Source: Bacillus cereus
GTDB lineage: Bacteria; Bacillota; Bacilli; Bacillales; Bacillaceae_G
Length of the DNA stretch: 64,000 bases
Direction: 5' to 3'
NCBI RefSeq assembly: GCF_025917685.1
Contig: NZ_CP089518.1
Coordinates: 4,279,001 to 4,343,000, forward strand
Shown: positions 47,464-56,295 of the stretch, one piece after another
Numbering within the stretch: the first letter of the stretch is position 1
Layout of the letters: every line of letters starts with the position of its first letter
The notes under the pieces: generated by a model
What the model was told of the DNA's origin: nothing
The model's input: the letters and a program-made list of their open reading frames with translations, nothing else
The model's database searches: none
Position numbers and translations under genes: made by a program

Positions 47464-48228
47464 TTACTGTCTTTTTACTAGTTTCGCATGCACGACTAAC
47501 CTTCCTGCTTCCGGATCAAGTGCATAGTCACACGTCGAAAGTGTTACGATTTGATCACTTGCTGTCACTTTTGTATCCGTTTTGTACAGCGATTTTTCTT
47601 GAATTTTCTCCAAAAATGATGTGTATTCCGTATCACTACTAAAATCCGTTTCAATGTAATAAAAATCAGTTGTTGTCGTATACACTGAAAATACTTCGAC
47701 ATCGTACCCTTCAAATAAAGTATCGTAATATAATTTGCGGTGCGACATAAAAAAACCTTCATCTAACATTTTTTTTAGGCTTGCGAACATAGAACCATCT
47801 TTCATACGATGACCGTATAAAATTGTATTTCGATTTTGCGACTTCACATCATTACGATAGTCCATAAAGATACTGCCTGCTCGCATATCCTCACCTTTAT
47901 AATTACGGTATAAATAGTAATCATTGTCTTTAGCTTGAACAATTGGATAATTAATTTGTGTATCATCCATCGTAATCCATCCAACTATTTCTGGGTTGAT
48001 TTTTTGTAACGCTTGAAACTGTTTTCGTATCTCTCCGTCTTTTGCCTTTTCTTCTACCGGGCTCCGCTCATAAATTTCTTGTGCCTCAGCCATTACTTTA
48101 CGATTTTCATAGTAGTCCATAAAAATGCCGCCTAATTCATACATTGAGTAGAAAAAGACACCTAAAAAAACAACTGTAAGTATTCGTTGAAAAAAAGGAT
48201 TCTTTTTCCGTTTTTTTGTACTACTCAA
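47464..48228 (-). CDS. srtB: Class B sortase (SrtB)
   Basis: A 254-residue transpeptidase anchored by an N-terminal helix (about 15-33). It has the catalytic His in ILYGHRMKDGSMF, the Cys in VTLSTCDYA and the Arg in GRLVVHAK. In B. anthracis SrtB cleaves the NPKTG signal of IsdC and links it to peptidoglycan; that signal is present in the IsdC gene here. Last gene of the isd operon. Confidence 0.96.
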   Translation of the reverse strand: MSSTKKRKKNPFFQRILTVVFLGVFFYSMYELGGIFMDYYENRKVMAEAQEIYERSPVEEKAKDGEIRKQFQALQKINPEIVGWITMDDTQINYPIVQAKDNDYYLYRNYKGEDMRAGSIFMDYRNDVKSQNRNTILYGHRMKDGSMFASLKKMLDEGFFMSHRKLYYDTLFEGYDVEVFSVYTTTTDFYYIETDFSSDTEYTSFLEKIQEKSLYKTDTKVTASDQIVTLSTCDYALDPEAGRLVVHAKLVKRQ

Positions 48229-48260
48229 ATTATCACCTCAAAACAGATTGCGATCAGCGC

Positions 48261-49031
48261 TTAAATTCCCATCGGTACCATATACAATCCTGTATCTTCA
48301 TCATGCTTTACAACAACATCTACACCGTATATCGCTTTAATCATATCCTCTGTTACTACATCATTCGGATTACCTTTCGTAACGATTTCACCATCTTTCA
48401 TAACAATAATGTGATCACTATAGCGAATCGCTTGATTAATATCGTGCAGTACCATTACAATCGTCAATCCATACACTTCATTTAATTCTTTCACTAACTC
48501 TAATATTTCAAGCTGATAATAAATATCTAAATATGTTGTCGGCTCATCTAAAAAGAGCATCGGTGTCTTTTGCGCTAAAGTCATCGCAATCCATACCCTT
48601 TGTCTCTCACCGCCAGATAAAGCATGAATTGGCTTATCTCGCTTACTCTGTAAATTCGTACAAGTAAGTGCCTTTTCAATAGCTTCTCTATCTTCATCAT
48701 TGTGTGAAGAAAAAATATTTTTATATGGCATACGACCAAAACTCGTTAATTTTTCAACAGTAATATCTGCCGGCGCCTCATTTTGTTGATGAACAACCGC
48801 TAGTTTTCTAGCAAACTCTTTCGGTTTATACGCACTAATTGCTTTTCCATCAAGTATTACTTCCCCACTACGAGGAGTGTGATTTCTTGACATAACACCA
48901 AGTAATGTCGATTTCCCGCAACCGTTTGGGCCAATAATGGTTGTAATTTTCCCCATTTCTATTTCACTACTAACAGACTTTAAACGATCTGTTACATTGT
49001 CATACGAAAAGGTTACATTTTTAATTTCCAT
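48261..49031 (-). CDS. Haem/iron ABC transporter ATP-binding protein (FecE-type, isd locus)
   Basis: A 256-residue ATPase of the iron-siderophore/haem class: Walker A GPNGCGKS, signature LSGGERQRVWIAMTL, Walker B PMLFLDEPTTYLD, and His in VLHDINQA. I favour ATG 49031 (MEIKNVTF); a GTG 12 bp earlier has its ribosome site too close. It powers the IsdE/IsdF importer. It overlaps isdF by 11 bp. Confidence 0.94.
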   Translation of the reverse strand: MEIKNVTFSYDNVTDRLKSVSSEIEMGKITTIIGPNGCGKSTLLGVMSRNHTPRSGEVILDGKAISAYKPKEFARKLAVVHQQNEAPADITVEKLTSFGRMPYKNIFSSHNDEDREAIEKALTCTNLQSKRDKPIHALSGGERQRVWIAMTLAQKTPMLFLDEPTTYLDIYYQLEILELVKELNEVYGLTIVMVLHDINQAIRYSDHIIVMKDGEIVTKGNPNDVVTEDMIKAIYGVDVVVKHDEDTGLYMVPMGI

Positions 49032-50004
49032 GAACTTTATCACTCTTTCTAAGCAAGAATATTAAGAATGGACCACCAATAACCGCCATAATTGTTGCTG
49101 CTGGAATTTCATTAGGTGGCACAATTAACCTCCCGATCGTATCCGCCGTCAAAATTAATAATGCACCTGCAAGCGCTGAAAATGGAATCAATACTTTATG
49201 GTCTGAACCGACTAGTTGTCTTGAAATATGCGGAACAAGTAACCCAACGAAAGCAATAACACCTGCAATCGCTGTCGATACTGCGGCTAAGAGTACTGCA
49301 ATGGCAGAAATAATAAGACGAACTCTCGTCACGTGCAAGCCTAAGTTTTTCGCAGTCTTATCTTGTAGCGATAATAAGTTACACCAAGCTCCTACAAACA
49401 GAGCGAGAATAAGGCCAATCGTCCCATATGTAACCATTATTTCTACATCTCCCCACGTCTTCATCGTTATATTAGAAGTCGTCGTTTGCTTAATACTCTT
49501 AATAAAATATCCGCAAATCGTAATGAACGATTCATTTAATCCAGTAAACATCGCATTAATAGCTATACCAACTAAAATAATGCGAAGTGGACTTAACCCT
49601 GACTTCCATGAAAATGTATAAACGAGATAACATGCAAACGCACCACCTAAAAAGGCGAATACTGGTGTCCAGAAAAAGAATTGCGGGAACAACGTAATAA
49701 TAACGAGTGTCATAAAACTTGCTCCAGAAGATATACCGATTACCCCAGCATCAGCAAGTGGATTTTTCATAACAGCTTGAAAAAGCACACCTGAAACAGC
49801 CAGAGCTGCTCCAGTAAATAGTGCAATAATAATACGTGGGAAACGTAAATCTTTAATCACTTCAACATCTTCATTTCCCCCTGTAAATATCCCTTGTACA
49901 AGCTCAACAATACCTACTTCTAAACTACCTTTCATCGCTGACAATGATGTCATAACAATAAGCAATGCAGTAACAATGAGGAAACTCCAAGTTTTTTTAT
50001 TCAT
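49021..50004 (-). CDS. isdF: Haem ABC transporter permease IsdF
   Basis: A 327-residue FecCD-family permease with about ten helices. FecCD motifs LRFPRIIIALFTGAALAVSGVLFQ, NPLADAGVIGISSGAS, and AGVIAFVGLLVPHISRQLVGSDHK are present. It moves haem from IsdE across the membrane. It starts 27 bp after isdE. Confidence 0.94.
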   Translation of the reverse strand: MNKKTWSFLIVTALLIVMTSLSAMKGSLEVGIVELVQGIFTGGNEDVEVIKDLRFPRIIIALFTGAALAVSGVLFQAVMKNPLADAGVIGISSGASFMTLVIITLFPQFFFWTPVFAFLGGAFACYLVYTFSWKSGLSPLRIILVGIAINAMFTGLNESFITICGYFIKSIKQTTTSNITMKTWGDVEIMVTYGTIGLILALFVGAWCNLLSLQDKTAKNLGLHVTRVRLIISAIAVLLAAVSTAIAGVIAFVGLLVPHISRQLVGSDHKVLIPFSALAGALLILTADTIGRLIVPPNEIPAATIMAVIGGPFLIFLLRKSDKVHGN

Positions 50005-50031
50005 TCCACTCTTCCTTTATATTAAAATGCA

Positions 50032-50913
50032 TCACTGATACATCATTTTTTTCAATTCATCTAACGCTTCAATTGCTGCTAAATTACCTGTCGTTCCAAA
50101 TAAACGCTCTTCTAAATCGTAAACACGGTTATTTTTAACTGCAGCGAAGTGCTTCCAAATGTCATTTGTTTTAAATTCTTTATCAAACATTTTTACAACT
50201 TCATCAGGCATACCATGAGCTGCTCGTAAAATAATATCTGGATCAGCTTTCTTTAAATACTCTGTATTAGAGGCTAAATACTCTACTTGTTCACCTTGCA
50301 CAATATTTTTACCACCTAGTTGTTTCACTAAATCTCCAATATAAGAATGCTCTGTTGCTACTAAATAACTCCCCGGCACACCTAATAAAATAAGCACTGT
50401 CGGTTCTTTCTTTCCTTTTACTTCTCTTTGAATGCTAGCAACCTTTTTATCTAACTTAGTTACAACTTCTTCAGCCTGCTTTTCGCGTCCATATTTCTTA
50501 CCTAAATCGCTAATGGAATTTTGCATATTTTTTAAGCTTGTTAAATCTAAAAAGTTTGCTTTCATACCCACACCATCAAAAACTGGCTTTAATTCATATT
50601 TAAGTGTTGTCACAGATAACACTTCTGACGGCTTTAATGATTTTACCTTTTCCATATCAGGACTCATTGGATTCCCAACTTCAGGTAAACCTTTATATCG
50701 CTTCGGTAAAGTTTTAGAACTTGTTGGGACACCAACTAACTCTACTTCTAACGCATCCATAATTTCAGTAACAGCAACTGTCGTTGCAACAATTCGCTCT
50801 TTACTATCACTCTTTACCTGCTTCGCTGTTTCTTTTTTTGGTGATGAGCACCCAGCTATACTCATTAACAGAATGATAGCCATTAGTACACTTGTGATTT
50901 TCTTCACTCTCAA
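50032..50913 (-). CDS. isdE: Haem-binding ABC lipoprotein IsdE
   Basis: A 293-residue membrane lipoprotein with lipobox LMSIAGC. It has the FecB-type fold with KERIVATTVAVTEIMDALEVELVGVP near the start and IWKHFAAVKNNRVYDLEERLFG near the end. It takes haem from wall-bound IsdC and passes it to IsdF. TTG 50913 sits 6 bases after GGAG. Only one binding protein is seen in this locus. Confidence 0.93.
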   Translation of the reverse strand: MRVKKITSVLMAIILLMSIAGCSSPKKETAKQVKSDSKERIVATTVAVTEIMDALEVELVGVPTSSKTLPKRYKGLPEVGNPMSPDMEKVKSLKPSEVLSVTTLKYELKPVFDGVGMKANFLDLTSLKNMQNSISDLGKKYGREKQAEEVVTKLDKKVASIQREVKGKKEPTVLILLGVPGSYLVATEHSYIGDLVKQLGGKNIVQGEQVEYLASNTEYLKKADPDIILRAAHGMPDEVVKMFDKEFKTNDIWKHFAAVKNNRVYDLEERLFGTTGNLAAIEALDELKKMMYQ

Positions 50914-50943
50914 TCACCACTCCTTTCCAAACAATATGAAACA

Positions 50944-50975
50944 AGTCTTGATGCACGCGAACACGCATCAAGACT
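50944..50975 (-). terminator. Intercistronic hairpin between isdX2 and isdE
   Basis: AGTCTTGATGC (50944-50954) pairs with GCATCAAGACT (50965-50975). The minus strand then reads TGTTTCAT, a poor U-tract, so it may lower transcription or stabilise mRNA ends rather than stop the operon. Confidence 0.6.
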
Positions 50976-50982
50976 CCAAAAA

Positions 50983-53649
50983 TTACAATCTACCAGCTCT
51001 ATATTTACGAACTAATAAAGCAAGTGACCCTAGCAGTAGCACCATGTATAAACCAAGTTGTGCTGTGTCTGCAGTTTTTGAGTTTTTCTCTTTTTTCGAA
51101 TCATTTTTTTGATCTTCTTTTTTCTTCTTATCATCCGCATTTCGGTTGAAATCAGGAGTACTTACTGTTTTTACATTATCTACTTTCGGTGTAGTCACTG
51201 GGGTTTTTGGTTCATTCTTTGGCTCTTCTTTTACCGTTCCTATAGCACCAATCTTCGTCGTATCAAATTGAATTTGTACGTCATAGAAGTGATGGTAGTT
51301 CATTGAATCGATATCTACTTTTACTTTTGCATTTAATTTTGCAAATAAATCAGCTACTTCAAACTCTACTACTCTTGTATTGGCAGCCTTATCTTCACTT
51401 ACTACTTTTGCATCAACAAATGCACCAGCGTTTTCTGTTTGGAACTTCGTAATCCATGCACTATCTTTCAGTGTCACCGCAACATATTTTTTGCCATCTT
51501 TCACTGTTAATCTCGCTGGATTTAGAACATATTGATTCATCATTGAAATCTCATCAGTTTTATCTTTTAACACTTTAAAAGCAATATCGTACTGACCGTC
51601 TTTTAAATTTTTCGGATCAACTGTTACGTGTCCATTTTGGTTATTATTTCCGTCTTGATTGTTACTTCCGCCTTGATTATTGTTTCCATCTTGGTTATCG
51701 TTTCCGCCTGGAATGTTGTTTCCATCTTGATTACCTAAAGCTTTAATACTACCTTTATCAAATGCAAATTGAATATCGTAGACATGATGATAGTTCATTG
51801 CATCGATATCTACTTTCACTTTTGCATTTAGCTTTTTCGATAAATCATCTACTTCCACTTCTACTACTCTTGTATCTTGCTCTTTACTTGTACCTAATAC
51901 CTTTGCATCGACGAACGCGCCATTCTTTTCAAACTCAAATTTTGTAATCCATGAGCTATTCGTTAATGTGAATGATACATACTTCTTACCATCTTTCACT
52001 TTTAATACGCCCGGACTCTTCGTATATGTGTTCATCATTGAAATTTCTTCGGTTTTATCTTTTAACACTTTAAAACCGATACTGTATTCACCGTCTTTAA
52101 GAGCATTTGGATCAATTGTTGTATTGTCTTGGTTGTTGTTTCCGCCCTGGTTGTTGTTTCCGCCTTGGTTGTTGTTTCCACCTTGGTTGTCGTTTCCGCC
52201 TTGGTTATCGTTTCCGCCTTGGTTATCTAAAGGTTGGATGCTGTCTTTATCAAATGCAAATTGAATATCGTAAGAATGATGGTAATTCATTGAATCGATA
52301 TCTACTTTCACTTTTGCATTTAATTTCTTAGATAAATCATCTACTTCCACTTCCACTACACGTGTATCAGCTTGCTTATTCTCACTTAGTACATTTGCAT
52401 CAACAAATGAATTATTCTTTTCAAATTCAAACTTTGTAATCCAAGCACTATTCGTTAACGTAAATGATACATACTTCTTACCATCTTTTACTTTTAACAC
52501 ACCTGGACTTTTTGTATATGTGTTCATCATTGAAATTTCATCTGTTTGATCTTTTAATGTTTTAAAATTGATGCTGTATTCGCCATCTTTAATTGTTTCA
52601 GCATCTGGTTGTTTCTCGCCTTCTGGTTTCTTATCTCCGTCTGGTTGTTTTTCGCCTTCTGGTTTCTTATCTCCGTCTGGTTGTTTTTCTTCACCTTTAA
52701 TTGTTTCAAGTTTGTCTTGTTCAAATACAAGTTGTACGTCATGCGTTTGCTTGTAATTTCTTGATGCCATCTCAATAAATACTTTTGTATTTAGTTTTTT
52801 TGATAAATCATCTACATCAAATTCTACTACTCTTGTATCGTTTTCTTTATCTTCACTCACTACTTTTGCATCAACAAATGCACCATCTTTTTCCGTTTGG
52901 AAATTTTTAATTAATGAGCTACTTTTTAGTGTTACAATCGCTTTTTTCTTACCATTTTCTACTTTCAATACTCCTGGATTTACCATGTAAGTATTCATTT
53001 TAGATTCTTCATCTGTTTTATCTTTTAACACTTTAAATGGAATGCTGTACGCACCATCTTTAATTGTGTTAGAATTTGGTTGTTGATCTGAGTCAGGCTT
53101 TTGGTCGGGCTTCTGACTTGGATCCGGATTTTCATTTGGATCTGGCTTATTAGCTGGGTCCTCTTTTTCATTTGGTTTTTCTACATGAATTGGTGTAATG
53201 CTATTTTGATCGAATGAAATACGAATATCATAGTAATGATGATAATTAAAAGCATCAATATCAACTTTTACTTTTGCATTTAATATTTTTTCTAAATCTT
53301 CTACATCAAATTCTACTACTCTTGTATCGCTTTCTTTATCTTCACTCACTACATTTACATCAACGAATTGGCTACCTTTTTCTGTTTCAAACTTCGTAAT
53401 CCATGAACTATGTGTTAACGTAAAGGATACTTTCTTTTTCCCATCCTTCACTTTCAAAGTCCCCGGGCTTACAGAATATTGATTCATCATTGATTCTTCA
53501 TCTGATGTATCTTTCAAAACTTTGAAACCAATTGAATATTCACCGTCAGCTAAAGTTGTAGCTGCTTGAACTGCAAGTGGTTGTAGCGTTGATACGAATG
53601 TAAAAATCGTTAGAAACATTGCAACAACAATCTTAAGATACCTGTTCAA
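50983..53649 (-). CDS. isdX2: Five-NEAT-domain haemophore IsdX2
   Basis: An 888-residue exported haem-scavenging protein. A signal peptide (1-30) is followed by five NEAT domains at about 33-152, 196-317, 353-475, 517-637 and 682-802. The haem-binding YxxxY motif is intact in domains 1, 3, 4 and 5 (Y136/Y140, Y456/Y460, Y620/Y624, Y785/Y789); domain 2 has Y299 and His 303. Linkers are low-complexity (PDGDKKPEGEKQ and GGNNNQ repeats). The C-terminus has NSKTAD (856-861), a hydrophobic helix and RKYRAGRL, like a sortase signal. TTG start 53649 follows GGAGAG. Confidence 0.95.
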   Translation of the reverse strand: MNRYLKIVVAMFLTIFTFVSTLQPLAVQAATTLADGEYSIGFKVLKDTSDEESMMNQYSVSPGTLKVKDGKKKVSFTLTHSSWITKFETEKGSQFVDVNVVSEDKESDTRVVEFDVEDLEKILNAKVKVDIDAFNYHHYYDIRISFDQNSITPIHVEKPNEKEDPANKPDPNENPDPSQKPDQKPDSDQQPNSNTIKDGAYSIPFKVLKDKTDEESKMNTYMVNPGVLKVENGKKKAIVTLKSSSLIKNFQTEKDGAFVDAKVVSEDKENDTRVVEFDVDDLSKKLNTKVFIEMASRNYKQTHDVQLVFEQDKLETIKGEEKQPDGDKKPEGEKQPDGDKKPEGEKQPDAETIKDGEYSINFKTLKDQTDEISMMNTYTKSPGVLKVKDGKKYVSFTLTNSAWITKFEFEKNNSFVDANVLSENKQADTRVVEVEVDDLSKKLNAKVKVDIDSMNYHHSYDIQFAFDKDSIQPLDNQGGNDNQGGNDNQGGNNNQGGNNNQGGNNNQDNTTIDPNALKDGEYSIGFKVLKDKTEEISMMNTYTKSPGVLKVKDGKKYVSFTLTNSSWITKFEFEKNGAFVDAKVLGTSKEQDTRVVEVEVDDLSKKLNAKVKVDIDAMNYHHVYDIQFAFDKGSIKALGNQDGNNIPGGNDNQDGNNNQGGSNNQDGNNNQNGHVTVDPKNLKDGQYDIAFKVLKDKTDEISMMNQYVLNPARLTVKDGKKYVAVTLKDSAWITKFQTENAGAFVDAKVVSEDKAANTRVVEFEVADLFAKLNAKVKVDIDSMNYHHFYDVQIQFDTTKIGAIGTVKEEPKNEPKTPVTTPKVDNVKTVSTPDFNRNADDKKKKEDQKNDSKKEKNSKTADTAQLGLYMVLLLGSLALLVRKYRAGRL
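51636..51732. repeat. Asn/Gly/Gln linker repeat between NEAT4 and NEAT5
   Basis: About 97 bp of imperfect 18-bp units coding GGNDNQ/DGNNNQ-type hexapeptides in isdX2. The unit relates to the linker between NEAT3 and NEAT4. Confidence 0.75.
52128..52226. repeat. 18-bp tandem repeat coding GGNNNQ linker between NEAT3 and NEAT4
   Basis: Five to six near-identical 18-bp units (core TTGGTTGTTGTTTCCGCC) code the GGNDNQ/GGNNNQ linker. Copy number can vary by slippage. Confidence 0.85.
52608..52690. repeat. 36-bp repeat coding KPEGEKQPDGDK linker between NEAT2 and NEAT3
   Basis: Two full units and a partial one code alternating EGEKQPDGDKKP in isdX2, a charged proline-rich spacer. Confidence 0.8.
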
Positions 53650-53673
53650 TGGAATGACTCTCCTTTTTAAAAT

Positions 53674-54384
53674 TTATTTACTGAACTTCACTTTACGAAC
53701 TAAGAAAATACCTGAGATTAAAACTAACGCTGCAAATAATCCGATACGTGCTTCGTCGCCTGTTTTTGGGTTATCTGTTTTTTCAGCCTTGCCACTCTCA
53801 TTTGTTCCTTTATTTGCGTCTTTGTTTGTTTCTTTACTCTCTTCTTTCTTTTGCTCTTCTTTTACTTGTCCATCTTTTTTAGTTTGGCCATCAGTTTTCG
53901 TTACACCAGCTGCTTCGTTATCGCGACCTACAGCTTTTACATTTGCATCAAATGCAAAGCGAACTGTGTAATGATGGTCGTAGTTTGCACTTGGTACAAC
54001 AACATGAATTTTTACTCCTAACGGTGTAGATAAATCATCAACTTTAAATTCAACCGTTCTTTTATCTGCTGCTTCGTCTTTGCTAATTACTTTTGAATCA
54101 ACGAAATTACCATTCTCTGGTGCTTTAAATTCTGTAATCCAAGCACTATGATTCATTGGAACTTGTACTCTCATCTCACCATTTTTTACAATTAACTTAG
54201 CTGGTTTCTCAAAATAATCATTTGCCATTGAAGCTGAATCATCTTCCGCCTTTTTGATAACGTAGTTAATATCGTAAGTACCGTCAGCTAATTTTGCTGA
54301 AGCTTGTCCAGATGGCATTACGAGAAAAGCTAGCATACATACTAACGTTATAATAAATGCGGGTAATACTGAAAACTTTCTCAT
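53674..54384 (-). CDS. isdC: Wall-anchored haem-binding NEAT protein IsdC
   Basis: A 236-residue surface protein. A signal peptide (about 1-30) is followed by one NEAT domain (about 32-150) with the haem-ligand motif Y135-x3-Y139 and the lip helix DDSASMANDY. A charged linker leads to the SrtB sorting signal NPKTG (205-209), a hydrophobic helix and RKVKFSK. IsdC takes haem from secreted haemophores and passes it to IsdE. First gene of the minus-strand isd operon; Fur box and promoter directly upstream. The next gene is isdX2, 24 bp on. Confidence 0.96.
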   Translation of the reverse strand: MRKFSVLPAFIITLVCMLAFLVMPSGQASAKLADGTYDINYVIKKAEDDSASMANDYFEKPAKLIVKNGEMRVQVPMNHSAWITEFKAPENGNFVDSKVISKDEAADKRTVEFKVDDLSTPLGVKIHVVVPSANYDHHYTVRFAFDANVKAVGRDNEAAGVTKTDGQTKKDGQVKEEQKKEESKETNKDANKGTNESGKAEKTDNPKTGDEARIGLFAALVLISGIFLVRKVKFSK

Positions 54385-54430
54385 TTTGCTTACTTCCTCC
54401 TTGTTTATCCTTCGTTTTATATTTCGAAAA

Positions 54431-54445
54431 TGATAATTATTCTCA
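54431..54445 (-). promoter_or_regulatory. Fur box 1, at the isdC promoter
   Basis: TGATAATTATTCTCA differs from the 7-1-7 Fur consensus (TGATAATNATTATCA) at one base. On the minus strand it overlaps a likely -35 TTGAGA with TATAAA 19 bp downstream, 46-60 bp before the isdC ATG. Confidence 0.85.
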
Positions 54446-54516
54446 ATTTATAAGAAAAAAAATAATCTCTTCTACCTTTATTTAATTGTCATTACTTTAT
54501 GTAATATAAGTATTAT

Positions 54517-54531
54517 TGATTATCATTCTCA
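54517..54531 (-). promoter_or_regulatory. Fur box 2 upstream of isdC
   Basis: TGATTATCATTCTCA, two mismatches to the 7-1-7 consensus. On the minus strand TTGAGA and TATATT are 18 bp apart here, so it may be a second Fur-controlled promoter. Confidence 0.7.
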
Positions 54532-54604
54532 ATAGAGGTCAAAAAATATAATATCCCTCAATCTTCCCTATAAAAAACACTCTAAAATACTTTAATCAAT
54601 TCAC

Positions 54605-54619
54605 TGATTATCATTCTCA
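54605..54619 (-). promoter_or_regulatory. Fur box 3 upstream of isdC, copy of box 2
   Basis: The same TGATTATCATTCTCA recurs 88 bp further upstream, with similar flanks (CAAYAGA then A-rich). It is either a duplicated promoter or an extra Fur site. Confidence 0.7.
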
Positions 54620-54840
54620 ACAGACTACAAAAAAAATAAACTACCTATTCTATTGTTCTATCACCTCTTCTTCCAAAAATGATATAGTCATAGAAAACCT
54701 CTTCCCTTGCTCCCGTCACTTCCCTTCTAACATTTCCACAACTAAGTCAATCTTAGCCTACTCATATTTTTTTTGTCAACTATATTACGTATAAAATTTT
54801 TAATATCTAAATTTCCCTATATATAATTTTCCCTACAAAA

Positions 54841-54869
54841 AAGAGACCTTCTTTCACAGAAAGTCTCTT
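54841..54869 (-). terminator. Terminator after brnQ
   Basis: AAGAGAC (54841-54847) pairs with GTCTCTT (54863-54869), extended by the TTCTTTC/GAAAG part; minus strand continues TTTTTTGTAGG. Confidence 0.85.
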
Positions 54870-54873
54870 TTCT

Positions 54874-56199
54874 CTATTTTTCTACAGCAATTTCTTGCTT
54901 TTGAAACTTAGAAACTATATAACCAATTCCTATACCGATCATACCTGGAACTAACCAGCCAATCCCTACACTATATAGTGGAATCTTATCTAGAATAGGT
55001 GCTAATGCTGCAATTTGCAGATTCGCATTGTGCAATCCATCAAAGAAGCTAATTGCGAACGCTCCTATAATACCGCCTACATACATTGCTAATGGAAGAC
55101 GAACATAGTTTTCAACGAGTGACAATACAATAAGTACGATCCCAATTGGATAAATTGCGATTAAGATTGGTAATGCTAATGCGTTTAACTGAGTTAAACC
55201 AAGATTTGCTACCATAAATGCTAATACACAGAAAATGAAAACAACTTTTTGATATGAAAGCTTCGGTAATAAGGAAGAAAAGTATTCTCCACAAGCAGCA
55301 ACAATACCTACAGAAGTTGTTAAACACGCTGCTGTAATTGCGATACCTAGTAATAATGTTCCGTAGCTACCAAATAAATGATTCACGACGTTTGTTAAAA
55401 TAATTCCTCCATTTGCTCCCATTCCAAGTGAAACACTAGAAGCTCCAAGGTAAGCAAGTGCTAAATAAACTAATAGTAAACCAAGTGCTGCAATAAATCC
55501 TGCAAAGATTGTTACTTTCGCAATACTGTTCTTATTTGTAATGCCTTTTGCTTTTAAAGCATTGATCACAACATTTCCGAAAACAAGTGCTGCAAGTCCA
55601 TCTAAAGTTAAATATCCATCAATAAAACCTTTAAAGAGTGGAGCACTATACGCTTCTGTCGGTGCACCAAACTCTCCAATTGGTGTCATAATTGCTTTCG
55701 CTACAATAATTGCAATGACCGCTAATAAAATTGGTGTTAACACTTTACCGATGCGTCCCACTAATTTCGAAGGGTTTAAAGATAAATAGAAAGTTACCGC
55801 AAAGAAAATAAATGTAAAGATAACAAGTGGATATGATTGACCAGCTACCTCACTTGGTAAAAACGGTGCAATGCTCATCTCATAAGCAACTGTTCCTGTA
55901 CGTGGTACACTTACAAATACACCTAAACATAAATAAATTACTGTGATAAAAACTAGTGCGAATAAAGGATGTACACGTCCTGCTAGTTCATTAATATCCC
56001 CTTTTAGAGCTATAACAATTACCCCTAATAAAGGTAAACCAACGCCTGTTACGATAAAGCCAAATAACGCGATCCATACATCAGTTCCAGCACCTTGTCC
56101 TAACGCTGGTGGGAAAATCATATTACCTGCACCGAAAAATAGTGCAAATAACATTAAACTTATTGCGAACATCTCAGAAAACTTTAAAGATGATTTCAT
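54874..56199 (-). CDS. brnQ: Branched-chain amino acid carrier BrnQ
   Basis: A 441-residue transporter with about 12 helices of the LIVCS family. The start FALFFGAGNMIFPPALGQGAG and NPSKLVGRIGKVLTP are typical of BrnQ. It imports leucine, isoleucine and valine with sodium or protons. A T-box leader upstream controls it, so expression rises when a matching tRNA is uncharged. Monocistronic. Confidence 0.95.
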   Translation of the reverse strand: MKSSLKFSEMFAISLMLFALFFGAGNMIFPPALGQGAGTDVWIALFGFIVTGVGLPLLGVIVIALKGDINELAGRVHPLFALVFITVIYLCLGVFVSVPRTGTVAYEMSIAPFLPSEVAGQSYPLVIFTFIFFAVTFYLSLNPSKLVGRIGKVLTPILLAVIAIIVAKAIMTPIGEFGAPTEAYSAPLFKGFIDGYLTLDGLAALVFGNVVINALKAKGITNKNSIAKVTIFAGFIAALGLLLVYLALAYLGASSVSLGMGANGGIILTNVVNHLFGSYGTLLLGIAITAACLTTSVGIVAACGEYFSSLLPKLSYQKVVFIFCVLAFMVANLGLTQLNALALPILIAIYPIGIVLIVLSLVENYVRLPLAMYVGGIIGAFAISFFDGLHNANLQIAALAPILDKIPLYSVGIGWLVPGMIGIGIGYIVSKFQKQEIAVEK

Positions 56200-56295
56200 T
56201 TCTACTAACCTCCTAATTATTTAATTAACAAAATATTCTGAATTAAAATCCGTCACATATCCTCTTTCAAGCATACTTCCCCGTAAAAGAACGCA

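Larger units (their letters stand above)
54385..54873. promoter_or_regulatory. isd upstream region with three Fur-like boxes
   Basis: A 489-bp gene-free region. It holds the isdC promoter and three Fur-type sites, listed separately. From about 54660 to 54840 I see only AT-rich sequence, then the brnQ terminator. Confidence 0.75.

Noticed and set aside
50432..51112. 226-codon plus-strand frame across isdE and the end of isdX2
   Set aside because: Antisense to two well-supported genes and their intergenic hairpin; no ribosome site.
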